From a candidate division TA06 bacterium 32_111 (GTDB lineage: Bacteria; Hydrothermota; 32-111), in the NCBI GenBank assembly GCA_001508335.1, contig LGFX01000008.1, positions 1-64,000 on the forward strand: 64,000 bases of DNA. Reading direction: 5' to 3'. Below are positions 8,397 to 17,353 of this stretch, one piece after another. Both the position numbers and the translations under genes were made by a program. Position 1 is the first letter of the stretch. Each line of letters starts with the position of its first letter. A model generated the notes under the pieces. The model was not told the origin of the DNA, did no database searches, and saw only the letters and a program-made list of their open reading frames with translations.

Positions 8397-10870
8397 AAAA
8401 TGAACTTTTTCTTTTGGATCTAACAAACATAATATACAGAAATTTTTTTGCTTACATAAGAAACCCTTTGAGAAATTCCAAAGGTCAAAATACTTCAGCG
8501 ATTTATGGAACTTCAAATTTTTTGATGGATCTTATAGATTCAAAAAAAATAAATTATATCACTTGTACTATAGATTTGAAAGAACCAACATTCAGACACG
8601 AACTTTATACTGATTATAAAGCTGGAAGACAGAAAGTTCCAGATGAGTTACTTTCCCAGATCCCTGTTATATACGAAATTGTTAAAGCACTTGGAATAAA
8701 TATTCTTTCCTCTAAAGGATACGAGTCAGATGATCTTATAGCGAGTTTGTGTAAAAAATTCTACAATCATTTTAAACAAATTTATATTGTCACAAGTGAT
8801 AAGGATATGGGGCAACTTATTGATGAAAAAATAAATATAATATATCCGAAAAAGGAAAATGGTGAGTATCCTATTTTTGACAGGAAAGCGATTGAAAAAA
8901 AACTCAATATAAAAAAAGAACAGATAATAGATTATTTCTCTCTGATTGGTGACAGTGTGGATAATGTGCCTGGAATAGAAGGTATAGGTCCAAAAACTGC
9001 TGTAAAGATTCTTGAGGAGATAAATTCTCTTGATGATTTCTTTAAAAATCCTGAAATTTTAAAAAATGAAAAAATAAAAGAGAAACTTTTGAAAAATATT
9101 GATGAACTAAAAAGGTATAGAGAGTTGATAAAACTGAAAAATGATGTGAATATCGATGTAACTATTGATGATATTAAAATAAAGGATAAAGACCATAAAA
9201 AGTTAGAAGAGATATTCAAAGAATATCAGATTTTTTCTCAACTTAAAAATTTAAAGGTAAAAGAGGATGCCAGAAATGAAGAGTTTAAATTGAACGAATT
9301 ACTTTTTGTAGATGAAATTTTGAAGGATGAATCCATAGTCATTTTCGAGGATGGAGATAAAATCTTATTTGGATCTTATAAGGGGATCTATGAAACAGGG
9401 AAAGATGAAGGGATAAGAGAGATTAAAAATATTTCTGGTAAGACGCTTATTTTCGAAAATGTGAAAAATTTTTTTGAAATTTTAGATAAAGAAGATGATA
9501 ACGAGATAATAGATATACACACTTTAAGACAGACACAGTTGAAAAGTACAAAAATAAGTAGAATCATTGAAGAGTATTATTCTGAAAATTTTGATGATTT
9601 TCCTAAAAAAGATTTACTTGTTAAGTTTGTTAATATTAAGGATAAGTTTATTCAGGATGCAAAGAAGGATATAAATTTCGAGATTTATAAAAATATAGAA
9701 CTCCCTATCATTCCAGCAATAGTTGGAATGGAAAATAATGGAATAAAAGTTGATTTAAATTTTTTCAAAAATAAAAAGAAAAATATAGAGGATGAATTAA
9801 AAGAGATAGAAAGAAAGATTTTTAAATTAGCAGGGACAGAATTCAATGTTAACTCTTCTAAACAGGTTTCAGAGTTGCTTTTTGAAAAGTTGGATCTGAA
9901 ACCAGTTAAGAAAGGTAAAACAGGTTTTTCTACAGATTATGAAACACTTTTAAACCTTAAAGGTATTCATCCTATCATAGATTTTCTTATAAGACATAGA
10001 GAACTTTCAAAACTTTTAAAAGGTTATGTTGTTCCGATAATATCTTTATGTGAGAAGGAAGATATAATACACACCACTTTTGAACAATCGTTTGCTGCAA
10101 CAGGTCGATTCTCTTCAAGAAATCCAAACCTTCAAAATGTTCCACCTGAAATAAGGGGTGGTTTCATAGTTAGAGACAAAAAGAACATTTTTCTCTCTTT
10201 AGATTATTCCCAGATAGAACTCAGGGTTCTTGCTTTTCTTTCAAAAGATAAAAATCTCAATAGAGCTTTTCAGGAGGGAAAGGATATTCATAACGAAACC
10301 GCAAAATATATCTTTAACATAGATTACAAAGATATAGATGAGAAAAGACGTGGTATCGCAAAAGTTGTTAACTTTTCAGTTCTTTACGGTAAAACATCTT
10401 ATGGGTTGAGTCAGGAACTTGGGATTCCCAAAAAGGATGCTGAGAATTTTATAAACAAGTATTTTGAAGAGTACAGCGGAGTTAAAAAGTGGATAGAGGA
10501 AACTATAAAAGAGGCAACTCGTGCAGGTTATGTTAAAACATATTTTGGGAGGTATAGGTATATTCCCGAGATCCTTTCACAGAATAAAACCGTTAGAATG
10601 GGAGGTGAAAGGATGGCTATAAACACTCCAATACAGGGGACAGCAGCGGATATCATGAAGATAGCGATAAAAAAAGTTTTTCAAAAAATTAAAGGTAAAA
10701 AAGATATAATGATGATTTTAACTGTTCACGATGAACTTATTTTTGAGTTGGAAGAGGATATGTTTGAAAAATATTCTAAAACACTTGAAAAATGTATGGT
10801 CGAAATAGAACCTTTCGATAAAATATTGAAAGTGAATATAAAGAAGGGTAAAAATTGGGGTGAGATATAA
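8393..10870 (+). CDS. polA: DNA polymerase I
   Basis: The product is 825 residues. The N-terminal 5'-3' exonuclease/FEN domain spans about 1-285, with the helix-hairpin-helix DNVPGIEGIGPKTA. A middle domain at about 290-440 has no recognisable D-x-E proofreading residues, so 3'-5' exonuclease activity is probably absent, as in Taq polymerase. The family A polymerase domain at about 440-825 carries motif A LSLDYSQIELR, motif B KVVNFSVLYGKTSYG and motif C TVHDEL. The start is TTG at 8393, overlapping the nadD stop; no nearer ATG or GTG fits. It is the last gene of the divIVA operon. Confidence 0.95.
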   Translation: MKNELFLLDLTNIIYRNFFAYIRNPLRNSKGQNTSAIYGTSNFLMDLIDSKKINYITCTIDLKEPTFRHELYTDYKAGRQKVPDELLSQIPVIYEIVKALGINILSSKGYESDDLIASLCKKFYNHFKQIYIVTSDKDMGQLIDEKINIIYPKKENGEYPIFDRKAIEKKLNIKKEQIIDYFSLIGDSVDNVPGIEGIGPKTAVKILEEINSLDDFFKNPEILKNEKIKEKLLKNIDELKRYRELIKLKNDVNIDVTIDDIKIKDKDHKKLEEIFKEYQIFSQLKNLKVKEDARNEEFKLNELLFVDEILKDESIVIFEDGDKILFGSYKGIYETGKDEGIREIKNISGKTLIFENVKNFFEILDKEDDNEIIDIHTLRQTQLKSTKISRIIEEYYSENFDDFPKKDLLVKFVNIKDKFIQDAKKDINFEIYKNIELPIIPAIVGMENNGIKVDLNFFKNKKKNIEDELKEIERKIFKLAGTEFNVNSSKQVSELLFEKLDLKPVKKGKTGFSTDYETLLNLKGIHPIIDFLIRHRELSKLLKGYVVPIISLCEKEDIIHTTFEQSFAATGRFSSRNPNLQNVPPEIRGGFIVRDKKNIFLSLDYSQIELRVLAFLSKDKNLNRAFQEGKDIHNETAKYIFNIDYKDIDEKRRGIAKVVNFSVLYGKTSYGLSQELGIPKKDAENFINKYFEEYSGVKKWIEETIKEATRAGYVKTYFGRYRYIPEILSQNKTVRMGGERMAINTPIQGTAADIMKIAIKKVFQKIKGKKDIMMILTVHDELIFELEEDMFEKYSKTLEKCMVEIEPFDKILKVNIKKGKNWGEI

Positions 10871-10872
10871 AA

Positions 10873-10900
10873 TTGACTTTTTCTTAATAGAATTTATAAT
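10873..10900 (+). promoter_or_regulatory. Promoter of the 20-gene operon; predicted leaderless start
   Basis: TTGACT (10873-10878), 16 bp, TATAAT (10895-10900), then six bases and the ATG at 10907. The expected transcription start coincides with the A of the start codon, and there is no Shine-Dalgarno sequence, so the mRNA should be leaderless. Confidence 0.75.
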
Positions 10901-10906
10901 ATTTTT

Positions 10907-13357
10907 ATGGGAGTGGAAGAAAAGTTAAAAGGGTTGGAACTCGTATATTATGACGATTTAACAGGTATATTTAATAAAAGATTTTTTAACAACCTTAAAA
11001 ATTTCCTATCAGGTAAAATTTTGTTTACCATCTTTGATATTGATAATTTTAAAAATATAAACGATACTCATGGGCATCTTACTGGAGATTATATTTTAAA
11101 AAAAGTTTCCACTACTCTTGTTGATTTAATTACAAAAGGTGATTTCCCTATAAGGTATGGTGGAGATGAGTTTATTCTTATATCATCATTAAAAACAAAG
11201 GATGATTTTTTAAAATTCCTTGAGATTTTCAAAGAAAGAATCGAAAAAAGTCCAATAATTTTTAACAACACAATGATAAAAATAACTCTCTCTTTTGGAG
11301 TTTCCGAAGGTGATGTGGAAAATATTGAGGTGATATTTGAAAATGCTGATAACGCTTTATACTCTTCAAAGGAGAAAGGAAAGAATTGTATAACAGTTTT
11401 TGAAAAGGGAAGAGTCGAAGACATAAAAATACCTTTCAAGTGTGAAAGAGAGATAAAAAAATGTCTGAGTGAGGGAAAAAATGTTATAGTTAAAGGTGGC
11501 TTTAGAGCAGGTAAAACTTTTCTAAAAAATATACTCGAGAAACAATACCCTGATTTTTCTTTTATAGATTACAAGCAAAGTCTTGAAAGTATCCCTGAAA
11601 AGAATGTTTGTTTTTTCTATAATCCTATATTTGTTGAAAAAGATAAAAATCTTGTAAAGATTTTAAACAATTTAAAAAGGGGAGAGTATAGAGAATTCGT
11701 CATAGAAAACCTTCATCTTGATGAGATTTCAAGAAGTTTTGAAATCTTTTTAAAAGAAAAATCTATATTCCTATTGAACTTTTTATTCGATATTACAACC
11801 GGAAACAGGTTCCTTCTATCAAAATTTTTAAAAGAGAAGAAAGAACTTTTTGAAATCGATATTCTTGAATATTTGAACGATGATTTCGATCTCGAAGATG
11901 ATGTTGAATCAAATATTAAAAGTATTTTAAAATTTGGACTCTTGATAGATTTTAAAAAAATAAAAAGTAAGGAAGAACTTAAAATATTGGATATTTTATC
12001 AAACAGGATGGTTTTGAAGAATATAAAAGGTTTTTATAGATACCTTTATCCTCCTCTCTATTTTTATCTTACCAATAAATACAGAATTGAGAGAAAATAT
12101 CCTGAAACTATAAAAACTTTTGAAGATTTTAAATTTAGATTGTTGAAAAAAGATGATAAAAACCTTTTAAAGATATCAGAGAAATTATACTACTATGGTG
12201 ATAATTTACTTTCAAAAAAAATGATCAAAAAAATAAATGGAGAGGATGAAAGGAAGTTAATAATAATGTCAAAAATTTATATCGCGGAAGGGAATTTGAA
12301 TGGTGCTGAAATATGTTGTCAGAAGATTAAAAAGGAGGCTAAGAGGAATGATATAAAGTTTTTGTTGGACCTCTTGAAAGGGAAAAAGATAAATTGGAAA
12401 TTGTGTATAACGGATAATCAGAAACTTTTATATTTGAGTTTTCTCTATAACCATCTTGAACTAAAAAAATTCGAAAACTTTTCAAACAAAATAGATTATA
12501 AAGGTTTAGATAACAGACAGAAAATGACATACGATTTTCTTATGGGAAATTATGAAACATTGGTTGAGAATTACAAAAAAGCTCTCTTTCATCTTGAAAG
12601 ATGTAAGAGAAACTGCGAAAAGAATAACTTTATAGGAGACCTTGGAAAGGTTTATATGAGTTTAGGGATACTTTACGATGATATGGAAAATTATGAACTT
12701 TCTTTGGATAACTACAACAAGGCACTCGAGATCTTTAAATATTCGAATATGGAAAACGCTTTACAGAGTTTATATCTAAATCTCGCAGTCTTATATTCAA
12801 AAATTGGAGATTTTTCAACTTCACTTGACCTTTTCTCCTCGCTACTTGCTGGGGAAGTTGTTAAGAACAACTTAAATTTTAAAAGGAATATTCTTAATAA
12901 TCTTTCTCATCTTTATTTTAACATTTATGATTTTAACAAATCGAGGTACTATAGAAAGGAACTTTACAAAACTTTTGCAAAGAATGAAAGGATTCCGGAT
13001 CATATTAAGTTACACAGCGTAAAACTTGATATAATTGAAGGTTTTATCCCAAACAGAAAACTTGATTATTTTAATAAAAAGGATATAATAAATAAGTTAG
13101 AAATTTTAGTGATAAACTTTATAATAAATAATAAAAAAGAGGTAAAAAAAGAGATATTTGAAAATTTTTTGAATAAACTTTTGAATATCAGTCCTGGTAA
13201 GAATATATTGGTAAAAAGTGAACTTTTGATTTTTTTGTTGATTTTTTATAAGGATAAAGAAGAGATCGTTGAAATTTTAAAAGAAAAGATTTTTGAAAAT
13301 TTGAGTTATTTGAAGTTAAACGCAAGAATAAATTATTTGTTTAAATTTTTGGAGTGA
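10907..13357 (+). CDS. GGDEF domain - P-loop NTPase - TPR signalling protein
   Basis: An 816-residue cytosolic protein with no membrane segment. Residues 1-165 are a GGDEF diguanylate cyclase domain: DDLTGIFNKRFF, FDIDNFKNINDTHGH and an intact GGDEF at 85-89. The inhibitory RxxD site that normally lies nine residues before GGDEF is absent (TKGD instead). A P-loop GGFRAGKT follows at about 197-204, then a divergent ATPase-like region and TPR-type repeats from about 530 (NFIGDLGKVYMSLGILYDD and ENYELSLDNYNKALEIF). The layout resembles STAND regulators in which the TPR part senses and the NTPase switches. It may make c-di-GMP in response to a protein signal. It opens a 20-gene operon. Confidence 0.8.
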   Translation: MGVEEKLKGLELVYYDDLTGIFNKRFFNNLKNFLSGKILFTIFDIDNFKNINDTHGHLTGDYILKKVSTTLVDLITKGDFPIRYGGDEFILISSLKTKDDFLKFLEIFKERIEKSPIIFNNTMIKITLSFGVSEGDVENIEVIFENADNALYSSKEKGKNCITVFEKGRVEDIKIPFKCEREIKKCLSEGKNVIVKGGFRAGKTFLKNILEKQYPDFSFIDYKQSLESIPEKNVCFFYNPIFVEKDKNLVKILNNLKRGEYREFVIENLHLDEISRSFEIFLKEKSIFLLNFLFDITTGNRFLLSKFLKEKKELFEIDILEYLNDDFDLEDDVESNIKSILKFGLLIDFKKIKSKEELKILDILSNRMVLKNIKGFYRYLYPPLYFYLTNKYRIERKYPETIKTFEDFKFRLLKKDDKNLLKISEKLYYYGDNLLSKKMIKKINGEDERKLIIMSKIYIAEGNLNGAEICCQKIKKEAKRNDIKFLLDLLKGKKINWKLCITDNQKLLYLSFLYNHLELKKFENFSNKIDYKGLDNRQKMTYDFLMGNYETLVENYKKALFHLERCKRNCEKNNFIGDLGKVYMSLGILYDDMENYELSLDNYNKALEIFKYSNMENALQSLYLNLAVLYSKIGDFSTSLDLFSSLLAGEVVKNNLNFKRNILNNLSHLYFNIYDFNKSRYYRKELYKTFAKNERIPDHIKLHSVKLDIIEGFIPNRKLDYFNKKDIINKLEILVINFIINNKKEVKKEIFENFLNKLLNISPGKNILVKSELLIFLLIFYKDKEEIVEILKEKIFENLSYLKLNARINYLFKFLE

Positions 13358-13360
13358 TAT

Positions 13361-13891
13361 ATGTTTAGATCAACTACAATACTTGGACTTAGAAAGGATG
13401 GTGTTATAGTTATGGGAGGCGATGGGCAGGTCACCTTAGGTGAAACTATTGTAAAAAAAGGTGCTAAAAAGGTTAAAAGACTTTACGAAGGAAAAGTCCT
13501 CGCAGGTTTTGCTGGCTCAGTTGCTGATGCTTTAACCCTTTTTGATAAATTTGAAAGATACCTTATAAATTCTAAAGGTGATATAATAAAGGCTGCTACG
13601 GATTTAACCAAAGAGTGGAGACAGGATAAAATTTTAAGACAGCTTGAGGCAATGCTTGTTGTTATGGATAAGGAACATTCGCTTATTATTTCAGGAAAAG
13701 GAGATGTTATAGAACCTGATGATGGAATTGTTTCGATAGGTTCTGGAAGTGCTTACGCTTATGCCGCATCCAGAGCACTTTTAAGGTATTCAAATTTAAC
13801 TGCAGAGGAGATCGTTGTTAACTCTTTAAAGATTGTTTCAGAGATCTGTATCTACACAAACGACAATTTAACCATTGAGGTTTTGAAATGA
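13361..13891 (+). CDS. hslV: ATP-dependent protease peptidase subunit HslV
   Basis: This is the proteolytic core of the HslUV (ClpYQ) complex, a double hexamer in the cytosol. Thr5, in MFRSTTILG, is the expected N-terminal nucleophile after removal of four residues. GDGQVTLGETIVKKGAKK, LAGFAGSVADALTLF, WRQDKILRQLEAMLVV and SGKGDVIEPDDGI are family signatures, and the ending with CIYTNDN is typical. The 176-residue length is normal. It overlaps hslU by 4 nt, and only three bases separate it from the GGDEF gene. Confidence 0.97.
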   Translation: MFRSTTILGLRKDGVIVMGGDGQVTLGETIVKKGAKKVKRLYEGKVLAGFAGSVADALTLFDKFERYLINSKGDIIKAATDLTKEWRQDKILRQLEAMLVVMDKEHSLIISGKGDVIEPDDGIVSIGSGSAYAYAASRALLRYSNLTAEEIVVNSLKIVSEICIYTNDNLTIEVLK

Positions 13892-15201
13892 ACAAAGAGA
13901 TGGAACTGGATCCAAAGGATATAGTTAACGAATTGGATAAATACATCGTTGGACAGAATGAAGCAAAAAAGCAGGTTGCTATAGCTGTAAGGAACAGGAT
14001 CAGAAGGAAACTTGTAGATGAAAAGTTGAGGGAGGATATTTTTTTAAGCAATATAATAATGATTGGTCCTACAGGAGTTGGTAAGACGGAGATAGCGAGA
14101 AGGTTATCGATGATTTTGAAAGCACCTTTTATAAAAGTAGAGGCTACCAAATTTACAGAGATAGGATATGTTGGAAAAGATGTTGAATCTATAATAAGAG
14201 ATCTTATGAACATAGGTTATGATATGGTTTTCAAAGAGATGTATAGCCAGCTTGAAAATGAAGTTTCGCAAAACGTAGAAAATGAAATCCTTTCCATAAT
14301 CTTTCCTGGTTTTGAATCTTACGAGGAAAGTTCCAAGAAAAAATTCCAACAGATGTACAGAGATGGAATAATGGATGATAGGGAAATAGAGATAAGTGTT
14401 TTGGAAAATGACAGACCTATGTTTGATATATTTGCTGTTCCTGGACTCGATTCCCTTGAGTCTTTTCAGGAATTCATCAAAGACCTCTCCCCAAAAAGAA
14501 CGAAAAGAAAGAAAGTTAAAGTAAAAAATGCAAAAGAGATAGTAAAGGAAAGAGAAATAAATAAAAAGATAGATAGGGATAAATTGATAGATTTAGCGAA
14601 AGATAGAGTTGAAAATTTTGGTATAGTTTTTATTGATGAGATAGATAAAATTATAGCCACAGATAAAGGATCTGGAATAGATGTTTCAAGGAGTGGAGTT
14701 CAAAGGGATCTCCTTCCAATAGTTGAAGGAACCACTGTTATGACAAAATATGGTTCCGTTAAAACTGGACATATACTTTTTATTGCAGCAGGGGCTTTTT
14801 CAAATACCTCTGTTTCCGACCTCATGCCAGAACTTCAAGGTAGATTCCCTGTTCGGGTTGAACTTGATAGGTTAGAGAAAGATGATTTTGTTAGAATACT
14901 TAAAGAGCCACGCAATTCAATATTGAAACAGTATAGAAATCTTTTAAAAGTTGATGGGCTCGACTTAGAATTTTCAGATGATGCAATTGAACTTATATCC
15001 TCCATCTCAGAAGAGTATAACCAGAAACTTGAGGATATTGGAGCAAGAAGGTTGAGAACCATAGTAAATAAAGTTTTAGAAGATATAATGTTCAAAGGAA
15101 AAGATTATACACCCAAAAATATTGTGATAGATGCGAATTTTGTAAAATCAAAAATCAAAGAGATAAGTATAACTGGTGATAGAAAGAAGTATATATTATG
15201 A
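13888..15201 (+). CDS. hslU: HslUV protease ATPase subunit HslU
   Basis: AAA+ unfoldase that threads substrates into HslV. The 437-residue protein has Walker A GPTGVGKT at 60-67, the GYVGKDVESIIRDL pore-loop segment, a charged intermediate (I) domain at about 100-230, Walker B IVFIDEIDKI and the sensor/ISASIS-like end. The C-terminal residues KKYIL fit the HslU tail that docks between HslV subunits. It follows hslV with a 4-nt overlap and overlaps the next gene by 4 nt. Confidence 0.97.
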   Translation: MNKEMELDPKDIVNELDKYIVGQNEAKKQVAIAVRNRIRRKLVDEKLREDIFLSNIIMIGPTGVGKTEIARRLSMILKAPFIKVEATKFTEIGYVGKDVESIIRDLMNIGYDMVFKEMYSQLENEVSQNVENEILSIIFPGFESYEESSKKKFQQMYRDGIMDDREIEISVLENDRPMFDIFAVPGLDSLESFQEFIKDLSPKRTKRKKVKVKNAKEIVKEREINKKIDRDKLIDLAKDRVENFGIVFIDEIDKIIATDKGSGIDVSRSGVQRDLLPIVEGTTVMTKYGSVKTGHILFIAAGAFSNTSVSDLMPELQGRFPVRVELDRLEKDDFVRILKEPRNSILKQYRNLLKVDGLDLEFSDDAIELISSISEEYNQKLEDIGARRLRTIVNKVLEDIMFKGKDYTPKNIVIDANFVKSKIKEISITGDRKKYIL

Positions 15202-15653
15202 ATGAGAGTGGGACAGACAAAATTGAAATAGTTGTAAAAAAATTAGGAGACGAGAGTCTTGATGACTCTTTTAGAAAAATTTTAAAGGAAAAATTCTTTG
15301 ATGAAAGATATATTGAACAAAAAATTAAAAATCTTTTTAATGACCAGTTCCTTCTGCAACCTTTTCTTTTCGATGATTCAGTTTTTTTTAAAGATGAACA
15401 GAAAGAAAATAACGAAATAATCGTTTTCATAGGGTTTTCCGAGAAGGGAATAATTTTGAACGATAACGATAATGTTAAATTCTTATTCATCATACTTTTT
15501 TCTCCAGATCTGAAAAATAAGTACCTTGAACTTTTAGGTTATTTAAAAAGGCTGTTATCATCAAAAAATTTTAAACAAAGAATATTAAGTTCAAAGGATG
15601 AAATGGAAATAAAAGAAACTTTTGTGAAGGAACTCAAAGATCTTGAAATTTAA
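15198..15653 (+). CDS. Small protein resembling the C-terminal half of a PTS EIIA/PtsN domain
   Basis: A 151-residue soluble protein. Residues of about 70-150 (EKGIILNDNDNVKFLFIILF, then SPDLKNKYLELLGYLKRLL and SSKDEMEIKETF) follow the pattern of PTS fructose/nitrogen EIIA domains: a hydrophobic strand, an SP turn and a helix with L-xx-L spacing. The phosphorylated histidine region (G-x-A-I-PH) is not seen, so if homologous it is likely a non-catalytic relative. The assignment is tentative. It lies between hslU and a VanZ gene with overlaps on both sides. Confidence 0.4.
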   Translation: MNESGTDKIEIVVKKLGDESLDDSFRKILKEKFFDERYIEQKIKNLFNDQFLLQPFLFDDSVFFKDEQKENNEIIVFIGFSEKGIILNDNDNVKFLFIILFSPDLKNKYLELLGYLKRLLSSKNFKQRILSSKDEMEIKETFVKELKDLEI

Positions 15654-16095
15654 GAGAATTCTCTTGTGGTCATTGCCATCATTTTGGACACTTTTCATTT
15701 TTTTTGTAGGTTCTGTGAATTTTAACGATGAAATGAATAATGGAAATTTTTTGAAGAGAATAACTTTAAATTTAAGGAGATTCTTTTTAGAGAGAGATGG
15801 AGTAATTTTTAAAATAGTTGGATTGAATCTTGACAAAATCTACCATTTTGTTCAATATTTAATTTTAGCATCTTTGATAATGTTTGCAGTTAAAAATGAT
15901 TTAAAAAAAAATTTTAAATTTAATTTAAGATTAACTTTTCTTATAGTATTTTTGATCGGAATGTTTGATGAAATACATCAGATATTCTTAAAATCTAGGA
16001 GTTGCTCTCTCTTTGATCTTTTCGCAAATTTGTCTGGTGTTTTTCTTTTGTATTTGCTTTTTAACTTTAAAAAGTTGAGGACGGATGGCATTTGA
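15643..16095 (+). CDS. VanZ-family membrane protein
   Basis: A 150-residue protein with about four hydrophobic segments. The family pattern is clear: NLDKIYHFVQYLILASLI, then DEIHQIF, a charged R-S turn, and LFDLFANLSGVFLLYLL. VanZ gives low-level teicoplanin resistance in enterococci; chromosomal relatives in other bacteria have no known role. The start is TTG at 15643 with only a weak ribosome site, inside the end of the preceding gene. The stop overlaps hisS by 11 nt. Confidence 0.78.
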   Translation: MKFKRILLWSLPSFWTLFIFFVGSVNFNDEMNNGNFLKRITLNLRRFFLERDGVIFKIVGLNLDKIYHFVQYLILASLIMFAVKNDLKKNFKFNLRLTFLIVFLIGMFDEIHQIFLKSRSCSLFDLFANLSGVFLLYLLFNFKKLRTDGI

Positions 16096-17353
16096 AAAAA
16101 TTAGAGGAACTTATGACCTTCTACCTGAAGACTCTTTATTTTTTTATACTTTAAAAAAGGAAATTGAAAAGATTTTTGAATTATCAGGATTCAATTATGT
16201 TGAGTCATCGCTTCTACAACCAGTAGAGATCTTTAAAAGAAGCATAGGTTCTGAGAGTGATATCGTTAAAAAAGAGATGTTTGAAGTTGTTTCAAATTCG
16301 CAGAGCATAGTTCTGAAAGCCGAAGAAACCGCGCCACTTATGGCTGGTTTATCTGAGAAAAAAATTTTGGAATCTTCGGTTTTTAATAAATTTTTCTACT
16401 TCACAAAAGTTTTTAGACATGAGAGACCACAAAAGGGGAGGTTGAGGGAGTTCTATCAGTATGGTTGCGAATATATAGGTGATTTCAACAAATATATGGA
16501 TGGAGAGGTTATAGAGCTTGGTGAAAATATTTTAAAACATTTCAATGTCAGTCATTCATTACATATAAATAGTATTGGGTGTAATATTTGTAGAAAACCT
16601 TACCTTGAAAATTTAAAAGATTACTTGAGGAAAGAGAAGGATAACCTTTGTGTTGATTGTAAAAGAAGGGTTGAGACTAATCCTCTGAGAGTTTTCGATT
16701 GCAAGAATGAAAAGTGTAAAAAGGTAACATCAGCAGGGCCTAAGATACTGGATAATCTATGTGATGATTGCAAAAAAGATTTTGAAGATTTGAAAGATTT
16801 TTTGAATAAAAATGGTATAGATTTTATAGTTGATCCAGATATAGTTAGAGGACTTGACTATTACGAAAAGAGTGTTTTTGAGTTTGTTGAAACTGGTGGG
16901 AAATTAGGTTCACAATCAACTTTGATAGGTGGGGGGAGATACAGGTATAAAAAGGATGAAATATTCAAAAAAGAGATAACTGGTGTTGGGTTCGCAGGGG
17001 GTGTTGAAAGACTTGTTCTCTCAATATCTGAGGATGTTAAGGAGAAGTTTTTAGATTCCAGTTCTTTAGATATTTTTATAGTTCATTTTGGCGGTGAAAC
17101 TTTCAAAAAAGGTCTTGAGATTATTAAAATATTAAGAGAGAATGGGGTAAAATCTGATATATCTTTAAATGAAGGTAGGATAAACAAACTTTTAAGTTTG
17201 GCTTCAAAAAAGAAAGCAAAATATGTTATTATAATTGGAGAGGATGAGTTGGCTAAAGGAAAAATTTCTTTAAAGAATATGAAAACGAGTTTACAGAAAG
17301 AGATCATTTTGAATTTAGAGGATCTTTTAAAAGAGATTAAAAATGGAGAATAA
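16085..17353 (+). CDS. hisS: Histidyl-tRNA synthetase
   Basis: A class II synthetase of 422 residues that charges tRNA-His. Visible are FEKIRGTYDLLPED at the N-terminus, motif 2 (VFRHERPQKGRLREFYQYGCE), the histidine-binding VRGLDYYEKSVFEF, GGRYRYKK, motif 3 GVGFAGGVERL and a C-terminal anticodon-binding domain from about 325. A central CxxC..CxxC-like cysteine-rich patch (CNICRKPY, CVDCKRR, CDDCKKD) lies in the insertion domain and may bind zinc. ATG 16085 follows GAGGACGG. Confidence 0.96.
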   Translation: MAFEKIRGTYDLLPEDSLFFYTLKKEIEKIFELSGFNYVESSLLQPVEIFKRSIGSESDIVKKEMFEVVSNSQSIVLKAEETAPLMAGLSEKKILESSVFNKFFYFTKVFRHERPQKGRLREFYQYGCEYIGDFNKYMDGEVIELGENILKHFNVSHSLHINSIGCNICRKPYLENLKDYLRKEKDNLCVDCKRRVETNPLRVFDCKNEKCKKVTSAGPKILDNLCDDCKKDFEDLKDFLNKNGIDFIVDPDIVRGLDYYEKSVFEFVETGGKLGSQSTLIGGGRYRYKKDEIFKKEITGVGFAGGVERLVLSISEDVKEKFLDSSSLDIFIVHFGGETFKKGLEIIKILRENGVKSDISLNEGRINKLLSLASKKKAKYVIIIGEDELAKGKISLKNMKTSLQKEIILNLEDLLKEIKNGE

